DNA of 64,000 bases from Ktedonobacter racemifer DSM 44963 (GCF_000178855.1 NZ_ADVG01000005.1:558001-622000); one strand, 5' to 3'; shown: positions 50,104-59,914, counted from the stretch's first letter. A program made the numbers and translations. Notes: generated from the sequence alone by a model not told the origin.

Positions 50104-52643
50104 ATATGTCGCTGACGCTTCCTGGCTTCTCCCCAACCACGCAGACCCTGCTGCTTGCCGTTGTTGTAGGAGGAGCCGTGCTGATTATTGTTGGTCTGAG
50201 CATCAACACCCCCCTGCTGTGGCGGATGGGGATGCGCAATATCCTGCGTCACCGCGCGCAGACCCTCATTATGCTCTGTGGTCTCTTGCTCTCTTTCATT
50301 TTTCTTACAGCTACCTTTGGATTACAGGATAGTTTAACTCACTCCGTAGAGGCTGACCGCCTGACAAAAGTTGGTGATGTCGATGAGTCTGTCACCGGTC
50401 CCTTTACGCAAAATCAAGTGGAGAGCGCCCTCACGCAAATTCGGCAGCAAGCGGCGGTGCGGGCAGCCACGGCGCTCTATCTGAATCCTCTCGGGGCGAG
50501 CTTTCGTTCACAACGAACCGGCGTCACCCAGACCAATCAGTATATCCTGGGGGTGCCGCCTGACTTTGATCAGGTCTACGGTGCTCTGAGAGATAGCCAG
50601 GGGCAGGCCATCTCTAGCGCGGGTCTTCGTGCCGACGAAGTGTTACTCAGCCATTCAGCCGCGAAGTCATTGGATCTCAAACCGGGAGATCAGCTACAGA
50701 TTAAACTCAATGAGCAAAAAGAAACGTTCAATGCGACCGTGCGGGCCGTCCTCTCGAACGATGTGGCTGTTACCGGTGGCGAACTTGGTTTTGATGGGTC
50801 CTATCCAGAAATGCTCCTGCCTCTGGCAACTCTCCAGCAGTTTTACCTGCAATCTACCCATCAATCTTTGCCCCCAAATACGATCTGTATCAAAAATATT
50901 GGTCCTGGGGCAATGAACGACAGGATAACTGACCAGACCGTTCTCACCTTCTTAGAAGGGCGCTTTCACACGTCGGCTGATACGCGCGGTACGATTCCTA
51001 CCCCCTATGATAGGACGATTATTCACGCGCTCAAACCTACGCAAGTAGAAGGGACGAACTGGAGCCCCCTGGCTGGTAAGGGAGATTTCCTATCAACATC
51101 AGCAGCACGGCAATTTACCCTGCTGCTCCCTGCCTTTACGGGCTTGCTGGTCAGTGCGGGGATGTTGCTGTTGGTATTGTTATGTCTCTCGCTCGCAGCG
51201 GATCGACGGATGGAACTGGGTATAGCTCGGGCGGTCGGTTTGCAACGCCGTCACCTGGTACAAACCCTGCTGATCGAATGTTTTGGGTATAGTCTGCTGG
51301 CGGCTGTCCCTGGAGTGCTGCTTGGCATTGGTGTGCTGGGGCTTGAATTACTCACATTCTCCAACATACCCGCGCAAAGCTTCGTCTCTAGTGCAGAGAT
51401 TCCGCTCCATCTCTGGATAAGCTGGCAAAGCGTGCTGAGTGTGCTGTGTTTCGGGTTGCTGACAACGCTCATCGTGACATGGCTGACCGCTATCTGGATC
51501 AGTCATAGCAATATTGTGACTGCGATCCGCAACCTGGACGACCTTCCTGTGCATGCGAACTTCAAAGATCTTCTGAGCGAACTGAGAACCGCGCCAACGG
51601 TGGCACGACGCGTCGTCGCCTGCGGGCGTTTGCTCTGGGAACTCCTGGTGCGTGGTCCGCTCTGCCTGCTTGTTGGGTACCTGTTACTGCGACAGGGGCA
51701 GACTCTCAGCACAGACTGGCTAGAGCATCTGAGCGTTGCCGTTCTGATCGTAGGCGCCGGGTTACTGTTGACCTGGCTGAGTACCGCCATACGCCTCCCG
51801 GTAACACTCTGCCGTTGGCTTGGTGGAACCCTGATTGGCCTGGCCTGGCTCGCCTATGGCCTTCAGACAGGGGCAGGGACGATTCTTCTCGTTTTTACCA
51901 CGACGCAGCCACAGAACGGAAGCGAGTTCCAGGATATCATGCTCAGCCTCTTGCTCAGCCTGCTCCTGCCGCTGATTGGCATAGTGGTGTTGGTAATGAA
52001 TAACGGCGATGGTCTGGCTACCGCCTTGCACTTGATCATCCGGCAGGTGCGAGGTCTGGCGCCAATCAGTCGCCCCAGTATGGCGTATCCGCTGACCTTT
52101 CGCTTCCGTACCGGGGTGGCCGTCTCTCTCCTGAGTCTGGTGCTGTTCCTGATTACGCTCATTATCACCGCCAATCTCGGTATCGGGCAGCAGGTGGCTA
52201 ACACTTCCCAGCAATCCACCGCGCAGTTGATCGCGACGCAAAATGCCTACACGCTGAGCATTACCCGGTTTTTAGTCGCACACCTGGTCATCGGAGTGCT
52301 CTTTGGCGCGCTTTCGATTGGGGTGATTGCCAGCCGCGCCGTTGTCGAGCGGCGGCAACAGATCGGAATGCTACGGGCACTGGGCTTCTCGCGTGCATTG
52401 GTGCGTCGCTCGTTCTTGCTGGAGGCGAGTTTTATCGTGACATTGAGTCTGGTCATCAGCACAACGCTCTCATGGTGGCTGGTCTCACAGGTTGCGCACG
52501 CCACCTCAAAAGAATTCTTGATCCCGGTGCTTCCCACACTCTGCCTCGTGCTGGGCTGCTACCTGATGTCATTCATTTGTACATTCATTCCTGCTCAGCA
52601 AGCTTCTGGCATCTTGCCCGCCGAAGCACTGCGGTATGAATAA
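50100..52643 (+). CDS. FtsX/MacB-type ABC permease
   Basis: 847 residues. An N-terminal helix and MGMRNILRHRAQTLIMLCG begin the first half, followed by a long extracytoplasmic domain (about 75-330). Two FtsX domains follow: one at about 345-475 (LLLVLLCLSLAADRRMELGI) and one near the C-terminus (VVERRQQIGMLRALGFSRAL), ending PAEALRYE. Such mechanotransmission permeases with an ATPase expel peptides or lipids or act as sensors for the neighbouring kinase. Translation is coupled to the ATPase. Confidence 0.95.
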   Translation: MNMSLTLPGFSPTTQTLLLAVVVGGAVLIIVGLSINTPLLWRMGMRNILRHRAQTLIMLCGLLLSFIFLTATFGLQDSLTHSVEADRLTKVGDVDESVTGPFTQNQVESALTQIRQQAAVRAATALYLNPLGASFRSQRTGVTQTNQYILGVPPDFDQVYGALRDSQGQAISSAGLRADEVLLSHSAAKSLDLKPGDQLQIKLNEQKETFNATVRAVLSNDVAVTGGELGFDGSYPEMLLPLATLQQFYLQSTHQSLPPNTICIKNIGPGAMNDRITDQTVLTFLEGRFHTSADTRGTIPTPYDRTIIHALKPTQVEGTNWSPLAGKGDFLSTSAARQFTLLLPAFTGLLVSAGMLLLVLLCLSLAADRRMELGIARAVGLQRRHLVQTLLIECFGYSLLAAVPGVLLGIGVLGLELLTFSNIPAQSFVSSAEIPLHLWISWQSVLSVLCFGLLTTLIVTWLTAIWISHSNIVTAIRNLDDLPVHANFKDLLSELRTAPTVARRVVACGRLLWELLVRGPLCLLVGYLLLRQGQTLSTDWLEHLSVAVLIVGAGLLLTWLSTAIRLPVTLCRWLGGTLIGLAWLAYGLQTGAGTILLVFTTTQPQNGSEFQDIMLSLLLSLLLPLIGIVVLVMNNGDGLATALHLIIRQVRGLAPISRPSMAYPLTFRFRTGVAVSLLSLVLFLITLIITANLGIGQQVANTSQQSTAQLIATQNAYTLSITRFLVAHLVIGVLFGALSIGVIASRAVVERRQQIGMLRALGFSRALVRRSFLLEASFIVTLSLVISTTLSWWLVSQVAHATSKEFLIPVLPTLCLVLGCYLMSFICTFIPAQQASGILPAEALRYE

Positions 52644-52683
52644 TCAATATGAAAAGAAGATCTGTCGAAATGGGAGCGAAGCT

Positions 52684-53280
52684 ATGCTCAATAACAACGA
52701 ACAAAACTCGCTACAAAGAAAGCCGGAGCGGCAGAAGAAACTGCGGCTTGCACCACTTCTGCTTCTGCTGGGAGGTGTCGTCATTATGGGCACTCTTCTT
52801 ATGGTTGCCTGGCAAGTCTACACCACGAACCAGTCCCCTTCGAGCACAGGACGGGGATCCACGCAAGGCACGGAGGGCCCTACTCATGCTCCCTGGGATG
52901 ACTACCCTGAGGTTTACTGGCAAACACTGAGAGCACAGGTCGCCCAGGGATTGCATATGACTGAGCAGCAAATACACGATAACTTGCACTCAACGCTTCT
53001 TGCAAATGCCTCCACCGGGAGCAACCAGACTGAGATAAGTTCAGCCGATGCCGCGCAATGGATGAGCGATCTTGCCAGCGCGCATGGTGTTTCGCAGGCG
53101 CAGCTCCATACTATAGAGGTTACTGCGGTCCAAAAGGCTCACACGATACTGGTAAACCAGCATGTTTTGACACAGCAGCAGGCAGACGAGAATATGCACA
53201 TGATGAACCAGGACAACTTGAATTTTAATATGGTAAATGCGTTTTCCAGAGGAGACAAGACAAATGGGCAAGGTAAGTGA
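52684..53280 (+). CDS. Single-pass membrane-anchored protein of the ABC operon
   Basis: 198 residues from ATG 52684 (GGGAG upstream; the earlier ATG 52636 overlaps the permease and lacks a site). Short basic cytoplasmic start, one TM helix (LAPLLLLLGGVVIMGTLLMV), then an exported helical domain with a repeated pattern MTEQQIHDNL / VSQAQLHTIE / LTQQQADENM resembling ClpN- or SHOCT-like helical repeats. No family named. Its end overlaps the protease start by 17 bases, so it is a fixed member of the operon. Confidence 0.75.
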   Translation: MLNNNEQNSLQRKPERQKKLRLAPLLLLLGGVVIMGTLLMVAWQVYTTNQSPSSTGRGSTQGTEGPTHAPWDDYPEVYWQTLRAQVAQGLHMTEQQIHDNLHSTLLANASTGSNQTEISSADAAQWMSDLASAHGVSQAQLHTIEVTAVQKAHTILVNQHVLTQQQADENMHMMNQDNLNFNMVNAFSRGDKTNGQGK

Positions 53281-54736
53281 AAAGCCGGAGCTTCAGGGAA
53301 GAGAGACACTGGCGCCTCTCCCCGGCAGGCAATGGTGGCAGCAGGATAGTGTCACGCTTGTACGCCTGGCGAGTGTAGTAGGACTCATCGCAGCAGTTTT
53401 TTTGTATCTCGCATGGCGGGCGACGCCTCCCACTGTGTTAGGAACCTCATCATGCGACACTCGACCGTCATGGTTAGAGCCAGGGAGAACCCCGGCCCCC
53501 AGTAGCGTGCATACTATAGAGCAGGCATACAACTGTATTCTCGATACCTATCCGGCGACTCTCGATAATCGTAGACTGCTCCAGTATGCTATGGCTGGTC
53601 TGGTCGGCTACCTCGTTCAACAGCATCAAGATCAGCACAATGCCGTCTTGCCCGCGCTGACTGGCAATCGTCAGACGGATTGGCAGGCGTTTCAGAAGAC
53701 CTATACGACGATGACAGCTCATCTTTCGTTGAACCAACAGAGTCTTGTTGGCGCAGCGATCACAGAGATGGTGAATGGCTTACATGATAATCATGCCCAT
53801 TACATTCCCTTCTCCAACCTCAACACCGGGGGATCAGCCTCCCAGCCCAACACCCAGATGGGGCTGGGCATTGTCCTCTCTTTCGATCCCGACCAGCTTG
53901 CAGATGCCGCGCCTCCGCTTTATATTCTTGGCGTTGATCCCGGCAGCCCGGCGGAGCAGGCCGGATTGCGACCCGGTGATATCATCGTCACTATCAACGG
54001 CCTTTCCCCTTTTATCAGTCAGAAGCCAGTGTCGGAGATCATTAACCAGCTCAGTGATTCGAAGCCCGTACAGTTACAGATACAGCATCCGGGTGCTGCT
54101 GACACGAAGAACGTACGTCTGATTGCTGCCGCTTATCCTGCCCTGCCTCTCGCCTCCAAACGTCTGCTGCCCGGTAACATTCTCTATGTGCGACTGACCC
54201 GATTTAAGACGGGCGTAGCAGACCAGATACGCCGCGCCGTGCAGGAGGCCGGGGCGGCGCAACTCAAAGGCTTGATCCTCGATCTACGCGGGAACGGAGG
54301 TGGAGATGTAGAGGAACAGAGGCGTGTTATCAGCATGTTTGTCCATAATCAGATCATCGCATCCTTTGTTGACAAACAGGGGCAACGCACAGATCAGAGG
54401 ACCAATGATAGTCTACCGCTATTCCACATCCGGCTGGTGGCTTTGATTGACCGAGGCTGCGCATCTGCCTGCGATGCTACCGCCACGGATATTCATGACC
54501 TCCATCTGGGGCGCCTGGTAGGAGAAAGGACGGCGGGAGCGGTCTCTGGACCATCGACAGATTTGTTCCTCGACGATGGGGGCGTAATAGGGTTGCCGGT
54601 TGCATTTATGCAAGGGCCTGCTGGTGAGATTGTTGATGGCATTGGCGTGCCGCCTGACGACGAGGTACATCCCACACCGCAAGCTCTGGCCGCAGGCCAT
54701 GACCCCGTCCTTGAGAAAGCGCTTCAGGATCTCTAG
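53264..54736 (+). CDS. Membrane-anchored PDZ-S41 protease
   Basis: 490 residues from ATG 53264 (GAGGAG upstream). One N-terminal TM helix (VRLASVVGLIAAVFLYLAW), a helical region, a PDZ domain (about 215-290: VDPGSPAEQAGLRPGDIIVT), then the S41 core with LILDLRGNGGGDVEEQ and the serine in RGCASACDATATDIHDL. The usual C-terminal-processing-protease lysine motif is replaced by LVGERTAGAVSG, as in the tail-specific branch with a different dyad. It acts outside the membrane, perhaps on the same peptides or stress signals as the ABC system. Confidence 0.9.
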   Translation: MGKVSEKPELQGRETLAPLPGRQWWQQDSVTLVRLASVVGLIAAVFLYLAWRATPPTVLGTSSCDTRPSWLEPGRTPAPSSVHTIEQAYNCILDTYPATLDNRRLLQYAMAGLVGYLVQQHQDQHNAVLPALTGNRQTDWQAFQKTYTTMTAHLSLNQQSLVGAAITEMVNGLHDNHAHYIPFSNLNTGGSASQPNTQMGLGIVLSFDPDQLADAAPPLYILGVDPGSPAEQAGLRPGDIIVTINGLSPFISQKPVSEIINQLSDSKPVQLQIQHPGAADTKNVRLIAAAYPALPLASKRLLPGNILYVRLTRFKTGVADQIRRAVQEAGAAQLKGLILDLRGNGGGDVEEQRRVISMFVHNQIIASFVDKQGQRTDQRTNDSLPLFHIRLVALIDRGCASACDATATDIHDLHLGRLVGERTAGAVSGPSTDLFLDDGGVIGLPVAFMQGPAGEIVDGIGVPPDDEVHPTPQALAAGHDPVLEKALQDL

Positions 54737-54761
54737 CAAGACCTCAAATTCAAGGAAGCCA

Positions 54762-54810
54762 GGAGAAGATGAAGGAGACAGCCAGATCAGCGCTTCATCA
54801 TCTTCTTTCT
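54762..54810 (+). terminator. Hairpin after the ABC-protease operon
   Basis: AGAAGATGA ... TCATCTTCT followed by TTCTCT, about 30 bases past the protease stop. Confidence 0.5.
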
Positions 54811-54842
54811 CTGGTTGACACCGGTTTGACGGTAGTCATCTG

Positions 54843-54947
54843 ATGCAGGCCAACCTTGCCTTGGTCAATACCCTTCTGCTTCGGGAGATTCTGGCCGAGG
54901 AGAAATGGAAACAGGCCATGAAGCAGGGGAAGACTGACGCGGATTGA
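54843..54947 (+). CDS. Possible 34-residue small protein
   Basis: ATG 54843 to TGA 54947: LALVNTLLLREILAEEKWKQ and a lysine-rich end, an amphipathic helix. No clear ribosome site. Could equally be the tail of a lost gene. Confidence 0.25.
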   Translation: MQANLALVNTLLLREILAEEKWKQAMKQGKTDAD

Positions 54948-54981
54948 CTCCGCATTTACACGTATCCTCAGCTTACCTCCG

Positions 54982-55215
54982 CTACCGCTGATACAGACGT
55001 TTGCGCTTAGGACGACGCACGAAGTAATAGATGATGCCACCAATTCCACCGGTAAAGATGATGATCAGTAGCCAGAGCAACTTTTCATTGCTCTCAGGAG
55101 GCTCGTTCGTCGCACAATCGATGAGCATCCAGATCCAGATCACCAGCAGAGCGATCCCAACAAGGCCGAAGAGACAGCTCAGAGCGAGCACGAGTAGACC
55201 AAAAAGACCTGACAC
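54982..55215 (-). CDS. PLDc_N-domain small membrane protein
   Basis: 77 residues: two TM helices (LLVLALSCLFGLVGIALLVI and LLWLLIIIFTGGIGGIIYYF) with the conserved WIWMLIDCATNE between them and a basic RRPKRKR tail. This is the N-terminal anchor domain of cardiolipin synthases, often found alone. Role unknown. Confidence 0.85.
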   Translation of the reverse strand: MSGLFGLLVLALSCLFGLVGIALLVIWIWMLIDCATNEPPESNEKLLWLLIIIFTGGIGGIIYYFVRRPKRKRLYQR

Positions 55216-55336
55216 AATAACTCCTCCTCTTCTGTGTTATATGTGGTAACGGGAGATGTTTTCCCTTGTTTGCAATGGGAGATTGGAGAACAATTTTCTT
55301 CCAGTCTGCCTTTCTAAATCTACTCAAATGTGCTTA

Positions 55337-56587
55337 TCAACCCTCGAATAGATTCAATTGCTGCACTTGGCCCTCACAGGAAGTCCCCATGACTTCTACG
55401 CCGCTTTGGGTCGCCTGCAGCACATCGCACTCAGGACGAGCCTGAGTGTATGGCCCTCGCCGGGCAAGGAACCTCGTCAAGATGTTGTGAGCACTATTCT
55501 CATCTCGGTCCATGACGAGTCCACATTCCGCGCACTGATACGTTCTTTTCCACAGGGGCATGGCGTGCAGATTTCCACAGCCACTACACTGCTTAGACGT
55601 GTTGCGCTCATCTACGAACTGAAGCCCTTTCCCATACAACTGGCATTTATAGGTGAGCATCTGGACAAAGGCATACAGGCCCCAGTCGTTATAGACTGCC
55701 CGATTGAGCGTCCTGTTGCGCTCCTGATGCTCTTTCATGACCATCTGCCGCTGAGAAAGATCGCCCACGACGACAGTTCTCTCAACCAATCGTCGTGCGA
55801 TGAGATGCGATGCCTTGTGCAGGCTATCGCGCTGTTTGTTGCGCTTCCTCTGCGAAACGCGCTTGTACACCTTGCTCAGATGAAGATAACGACGGGACTT
55901 CTTCTTGCACTTGCCGCGTTTCGAGCGAAGCCGATCCAACTGCTTGTTGTACCAACGCGAGCCTTTGAACCCACCGATGTGATAGATTCGGCCCTCTTGC
56001 GTGACCCCAGTTGCCAGCGTCTTGATGCCCAGATCGAAAGCCACGGTGTTGCCATCGCGTTTGGCTTGCTCGGGCTCTCGGTAGCTGAAAGAGGCGTAGT
56101 AGTTACCTCTGCCATCGCGACTGATCGCCACCTCTCGAAAGCCTTCTGGAGGCAGTTCGGTGAGGTGAGCACGGATGGCAGGAAAGCGTTTGTGCTTGCC
56201 CTTGCCTCCTGTGGGCAAGATGAGGGTGTTTCCCTCAAGCGTGAGATACATCGCCGGGTAACAGAGGGTAAAGAAGCCATGGCGAGGGCGCACGCGGGGA
56301 AAGCCTGGGGTTTCCCCATTGGCGACGCGACGAAAGAAGGCTCGCATGGCCCCATCCAGGCGATAGTACACTTCCGCAAGCAATTTCCCATAGACCTGAT
56401 TAAGTTCAGGATCATGGGCACGGCTCTCGGCCAGCGTTTTCTTGCAGGCGTTGAAGCGCCACTTCTCACCGTCTCGCAATTTCATCACCCACCAATTGTA
56501 GAGCCCTCTGCATTTGCCTTGCATGAACTCAAGGGTAGCCATGTCTTGCTCGCTGAGGTCAAGTTTGATTTTTTTGCAGAGGAGCAT
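55337..56587 (-). CDS. tnpB: TnpB, intact, with Asp in the RuvC II position
   Basis: About 416 residues from ATG 56587 (GGGAAGGGG upstream); a longer frame upstream to 56698 lacks a site and TnpB-like sequence. RuvC I AFDLGIKTLA, zinc ribbon CSGCG...CAECG, RuvC III DRDENSAHNIL. Where other copies here have a Glu (VLENL, FEELQ) this one reads VVVGDLSQRQM. This GDLS form is a recognised TnpB subgroup, more often seen in IS607-like elements. No transposase partner is nearby. Confidence 0.88.
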   Translation of the reverse strand: MLLCKKIKLDLSEQDMATLEFMQGKCRGLYNWWVMKLRDGEKWRFNACKKTLAESRAHDPELNQVYGKLLAEVYYRLDGAMRAFFRRVANGETPGFPRVRPRHGFFTLCYPAMYLTLEGNTLILPTGGKGKHKRFPAIRAHLTELPPEGFREVAISRDGRGNYYASFSYREPEQAKRDGNTVAFDLGIKTLATGVTQEGRIYHIGGFKGSRWYNKQLDRLRSKRGKCKKKSRRYLHLSKVYKRVSQRKRNKQRDSLHKASHLIARRLVERTVVVGDLSQRQMVMKEHQERNRTLNRAVYNDWGLYAFVQMLTYKCQLYGKGLQFVDERNTSKQCSGCGNLHAMPLWKRTYQCAECGLVMDRDENSAHNILTRFLARRGPYTQARPECDVLQATQSGVEVMGTSCEGQVQQLNLFEG

Positions 56588-57081
56588 GAAGACCCCTTCC
56601 CTTTCAACACCACACTGAGAGAGAGACGTCGCCTCTTTCGCTAGAAACATCAGATATTCTGGTTTAGAACACTTTTTCTCATCTGGTACGTGTAGCATAC
56701 CATGCTATCGTCTCTCTGTCAACGCCTCCAAAGGTGGACAACAAGCGCACATTTAAGCAGAGTCGCGCACATGTTCGATTGCTGTTCTTACGCTCCTTTC
56801 GTCCCGGATCGAATGGGATAGTCGGTCAAACCCATCGAAGGCGGGCATCACCACTAAGTGAGTTGAAACAATCGAAGAGTTGGCTTGACCAACAAAGACT
56901 GAGGTAAGGATAGGGGAGAAAAGGCAGGAAGCGCTATGAACCAGTTCACAAGAGGCGTGTCTTCTCATAGGGAGATGAAAGGGTGGGGATGCGGGAGATC
57001 TCTGTGACGCGAGAGATCTCCTGGTATGCCTGAGTGCATGTGAGCCAGGCGCTCCTCCTGGTAATGGCGTGCGCACTCCTG
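56588..57081. other. Intergenic, with a terminator hairpin
   Basis: About 490 bases without a recognisable gene. At 56989-57018 the stem GGAGATCTCT/AGAGATCTCC with an 8-base loop stands just beyond the end of the minus-strand exporter operon and is its probable terminator. Confidence 0.5.
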
Positions 57082-57960
57082 TCAAACCTGAACTGCTTGC
57101 CTGCCTGTGGCCAGCAGATAGGCCTCTTCCAGGCTAGGGTCAATGACGACGGCAGCCTCGTGCGGGCGCGTCGCGCTGACGATGCGCAGCGTGATGCCAT
57201 GCACCTGGTTGACCATCGTGCTGACTTGATAGCTCGCCTGCAACTGCAAGGCCGTGGCCTGATCAGTGGTTACACTCCAGACCGATCCCGCCGCGCTTGC
57301 CAGCAACGCCTCCGGCGTCGTATCGGCCAGCACGCGCCCCTCCCGCAAAATCAGTAAGCGGTTCGCCACGGCCTCCACATCGCTGATGATATGGGTACTC
57401 AGCATGATGATCCGGTTGCTGGTCAGGCTGGCGAGCAGCGTACGAAAACGCACGCGCTCGGCGGGGTCAAGTCCGGCGGTTGGCTCATCGACAATCAAGA
57501 GTTCGGGGTCGTTCAAGAGGGCCTGCGCGATGCCGATGCGCTGCTTCATGCCGCCAGAATAGGCGGGCAGCTTGCGATCGGCCACCTGCTCCAGATTCAC
57601 AATCTCCAGCACTTCATCGACGCGCCGGTGGACGAGCGAGGTGGGCAGCCCCTTCATCGCGGCCAGGTAGCGCAGGAACTGGCGTCCCGTGAACTCTGGA
57701 TAGACGCCAAAATCCTGGGGCAAATAGCCCAACACCTGCCGGAGTGTCTGGCCATGGGTGCGAATGTCCTGCCCATTCCAGCGGATGGTCCCCTCGGTCG
57801 GTTCCAGCAGCGTCGCGATCATGCGCATCAAGCTCGTCTTGCCCGCGCCGTTGGGGCCAACCAACCCCAGCATGCCCGGAGCGCCCCGCAGCGACAACTC
57901 ACGCAGCGCCCAGTGTTGGCCGTAGCGCTTGCTCAGGCGTTCAATCGTCAATTCCATCAT
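57082..57960 (-). CDS. ABC transporter ATPase (ABC-2 exporter)
   Basis: 292 residues from ATG 57960: Walker A GPNGAGKT (35-42), Q loop GYLPQDFGVYPEFT, signature YSGGMKQRIGIAQAL, Walker B LLIVDEPTAGLDP, H loop MLSTHIISD, and a C-terminal extension of about 80 residues. Lower-case context with the permease at 58001 shows it is the motor of a DrrA-like exporter. The long N-terminal extension in the same frame overlaps the permease gene and is not real. Confidence 0.94.
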   Translation of the reverse strand: MMELTIERLSKRYGQHWALRELSLRGAPGMLGLVGPNGAGKTSLMRMIATLLEPTEGTIRWNGQDIRTHGQTLRQVLGYLPQDFGVYPEFTGRQFLRYLAAMKGLPTSLVHRRVDEVLEIVNLEQVADRKLPAYSGGMKQRIGIAQALLNDPELLIVDEPTAGLDPAERVRFRTLLASLTSNRIIMLSTHIISDVEAVANRLLILREGRVLADTTPEALLASAAGSVWSVTTDQATALQLQASYQVSTMVNQVHGITLRIVSATRPHEAAVVIDPSLEEAYLLATGRQAVQV

Positions 57961-58000
57961 GGTTCTCTCTTTCTTTGTTGTGCGCTCATGGACAAACATT

Positions 58001-58960
58001 TTAGCTGAGCGTGTCGCGGGAGCGCTGGAAGGCAAGGGCCGCAACCAGCACCAGCAGCAGGCTGACCCCGGAAAGCCCCAGGTGTGGCGCGAACCAGCCC
58101 GCGATGTCAGGCATCTTGTTCTCAACGCTAAGAATGAACTGCTGAAACTGCGCCTCGTTCGTGATCGTCGGGCCGAGGTGAATGGCATATACAGGAAGGA
58201 GCCCAAGCGCGGTGATCCCACTGGTCGGGTCCCAATTGACATACCAGGCAGGAGGAGTGGTACCGCCTAGCCCGAGGGGGATCACCAGTCCCCCCACGAT
58301 CCATGCGACCATGATCACCACCTTGACCAGTGTGGACAGGCGCGGGAGCAGGGTGCTCAGGGCAAAACCGAAGCTGCTGACCAGGATCGCCGCCGACAGC
58401 ACCATGCCAACCCAGAGAAGCAGCACGGCGCCGATTTCTGGCGCTGGATAGTCGGTGGTGGTCAGATGCAGCAGCCAGCCCATCCCCAGGATGGAGGCCA
58501 GCAACAGGAGCGCCAGTCCCAGGCTCATCACCAGGCCCGCCAGGTAGCGTCCCCAGACATATGCCCAGGTTGGCAGAGCGGTGGTCATCAACAGTTCGTG
58601 CGTGCGCCGGGTCAGGTCCCGCGTCACGCCATCAGCCGTGACAAAGGGCAGGAGGAGAGCCAGCACCACCAGAACGATTGGCAGGATATGAAGAAGTCCC
58701 CCTGCGCTGGTTCCGGCAACGAAGCCGCTGAGCGGTTCGCCACCACCGCCGCCAACCGCCACGCCTGCACCGATTTGCTCTGGTGCGTGCAGGGCCCACG
58801 TCATGAGGAGCAAGAAACCGAAGAGGCCGAGAGCCTGAAACCAGAAGAGGCGGCTGGCGAGAAAGCGACGAAATTCCCAGGCCATAACGCTCAGGAGCGG
58901 ACTCGGGCGCCCAATCGCTTGGGTTTGTTGGCCGGTGCCGGTCAATGCAGTGATATTCAC
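58001..58960 (-). CDS. ABC-2 type permease
   Basis: 319 residues, six hydrophobic helices: ALGLFGFLLLMTWAL, LPIVLVVLALLLPFVTADGV, LAGLVMSLGLALLLLASILG, and so on. TRDLTRRTHELLMTTALPTW is the cytoplasmic coupling segment typical of exporters of this type. A large loop with PAWYVNWDPTSG lies before the last helix. It precedes the ATPase gene by 40 bases. Confidence 0.88.
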   Translation of the reverse strand: MNITALTGTGQQTQAIGRPSPLLSVMAWEFRRFLASRLFWFQALGLFGFLLLMTWALHAPEQIGAGVAVGGGGGEPLSGFVAGTSAGGLLHILPIVLVVLALLLPFVTADGVTRDLTRRTHELLMTTALPTWAYVWGRYLAGLVMSLGLALLLLASILGMGWLLHLTTTDYPAPEIGAVLLLWVGMVLSAAILVSSFGFALSTLLPRLSTLVKVVIMVAWIVGGLVIPLGLGGTTPPAWYVNWDPTSGITALGLLPVYAIHLGPTITNEAQFQQFILSVENKMPDIAGWFAPHLGLSGVSLLLVLVAALAFQRSRDTLS

Positions 58961-59050
58961 GATACTCTCCTTTTATGTATTAGAGTTTGAAGGTGCGACA
59001 CTTGCTGCACGTGCCTCTTACGAGCCAGCCCTCAAAAAGGTTCGCGAACC

Positions 59051-59914
59051 TTATGGGCGAGGGAGTAGGCGGTGCATGTCAGCGTGGAGGCGCAGCAGCG
59101 CGATGGCCAGCAGCACGACGCCAATACAGCCCGGTAGTACCGAAAGCTCAGGCGTGAGCAGGAGCGCCTGGAGATTGGTGGTGCTGCAGATGGTCAGGAT
59201 GGCCAGCCAGCTTCCATAGGACAGGGAGGCTGCTGCCTGGACCGAGAGGCGAAGCGTCAGCAGCAGAGCCAACCCCGCGACTAGGAGCAAGGGCATGAGC
59301 CAGGAGAGCGTCAGCGCCAGCACATGCTCAGCGCCGCCCGCCCAGAGCGCCAGACCCAGCGCCAGACCCAGGCCAACATCATAGCCCAGCACAATCACCA
59401 GCCGGGCCATGACTAGCTGTAGCGGCGAGGGCGGGCAGACCAGTTCCAATTCCAGCACCCGCGCTCCTCTCCCGCGAAAAGCGACGAGGGTCCCCAGGTA
59501 GGCCAGAAGCGGCCCGCTGGCGCGCAGCACCACTTCCTGGTCGGAAAGGATTTTGCTCAACACGACCACGGAACCCACCAGGGTCACGAGCGCGCTCACC
59601 AGCCAGAAGCCCAGGCCGAAGAGGCTGACTTGTGCGCGGGCTGTTGCCAGTAGCAAGGAGGCGTTCGCGTGCCGGCGCTGTTGATGCGCGCGGATGGCCT
59701 GGCGCACAGGCGAAGGCGCGGGCAGCGCGGGCGTCAGCCGGGCAAGCAGACGCCGGGTGTCTGCGGGTTCCGGCTGTGGTGCCTGCCACTCGGACAGGCG
59801 ACGCAAGGCAGGAAGCAGATCAGCGCGCTCTTCTGGCGAGGCTCCCTGCTCGCGCAGCAACTCTCCTAGTTGCTCTGGCTGCTCAAACGGCCAGGGTGAT
59901 TGGGGATGGGACAT
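59051..59914 (-). CDS. Membrane protein of the sigma operon (anti-sigma-like)
   Basis: 287 residues. A cytoplasmic helical N-terminus of about 95 residues (LGELLREQGASPEERADLLP, LPALRRLSEW) is followed by six TM helices. There is no CHCC zinc motif, so it is not a ZAS-type anti-sigma factor by sequence, but its place directly behind the ECF sigma gene (adjacent stop and start) argues for that role. Confidence 0.7.
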   Translation of the reverse strand: MSHPQSPWPFEQPEQLGELLREQGASPEERADLLPALRRLSEWQAPQPEPADTRRLLARLTPALPAPSPVRQAIRAHQQRRHANASLLLATARAQVSLFGLGFWLVSALVTLVGSVVVLSKILSDQEVVLRASGPLLAYLGTLVAFRGRGARVLELELVCPPSPLQLVMARLVIVLGYDVGLGLALGLALWAGGAEHVLALTLSWLMPLLLVAGLALLLTLRLSVQAAASLSYGSWLAILTICSTTNLQALLLTPELSVLPGCIGVVLLAIALLRLHADMHRLLPRP

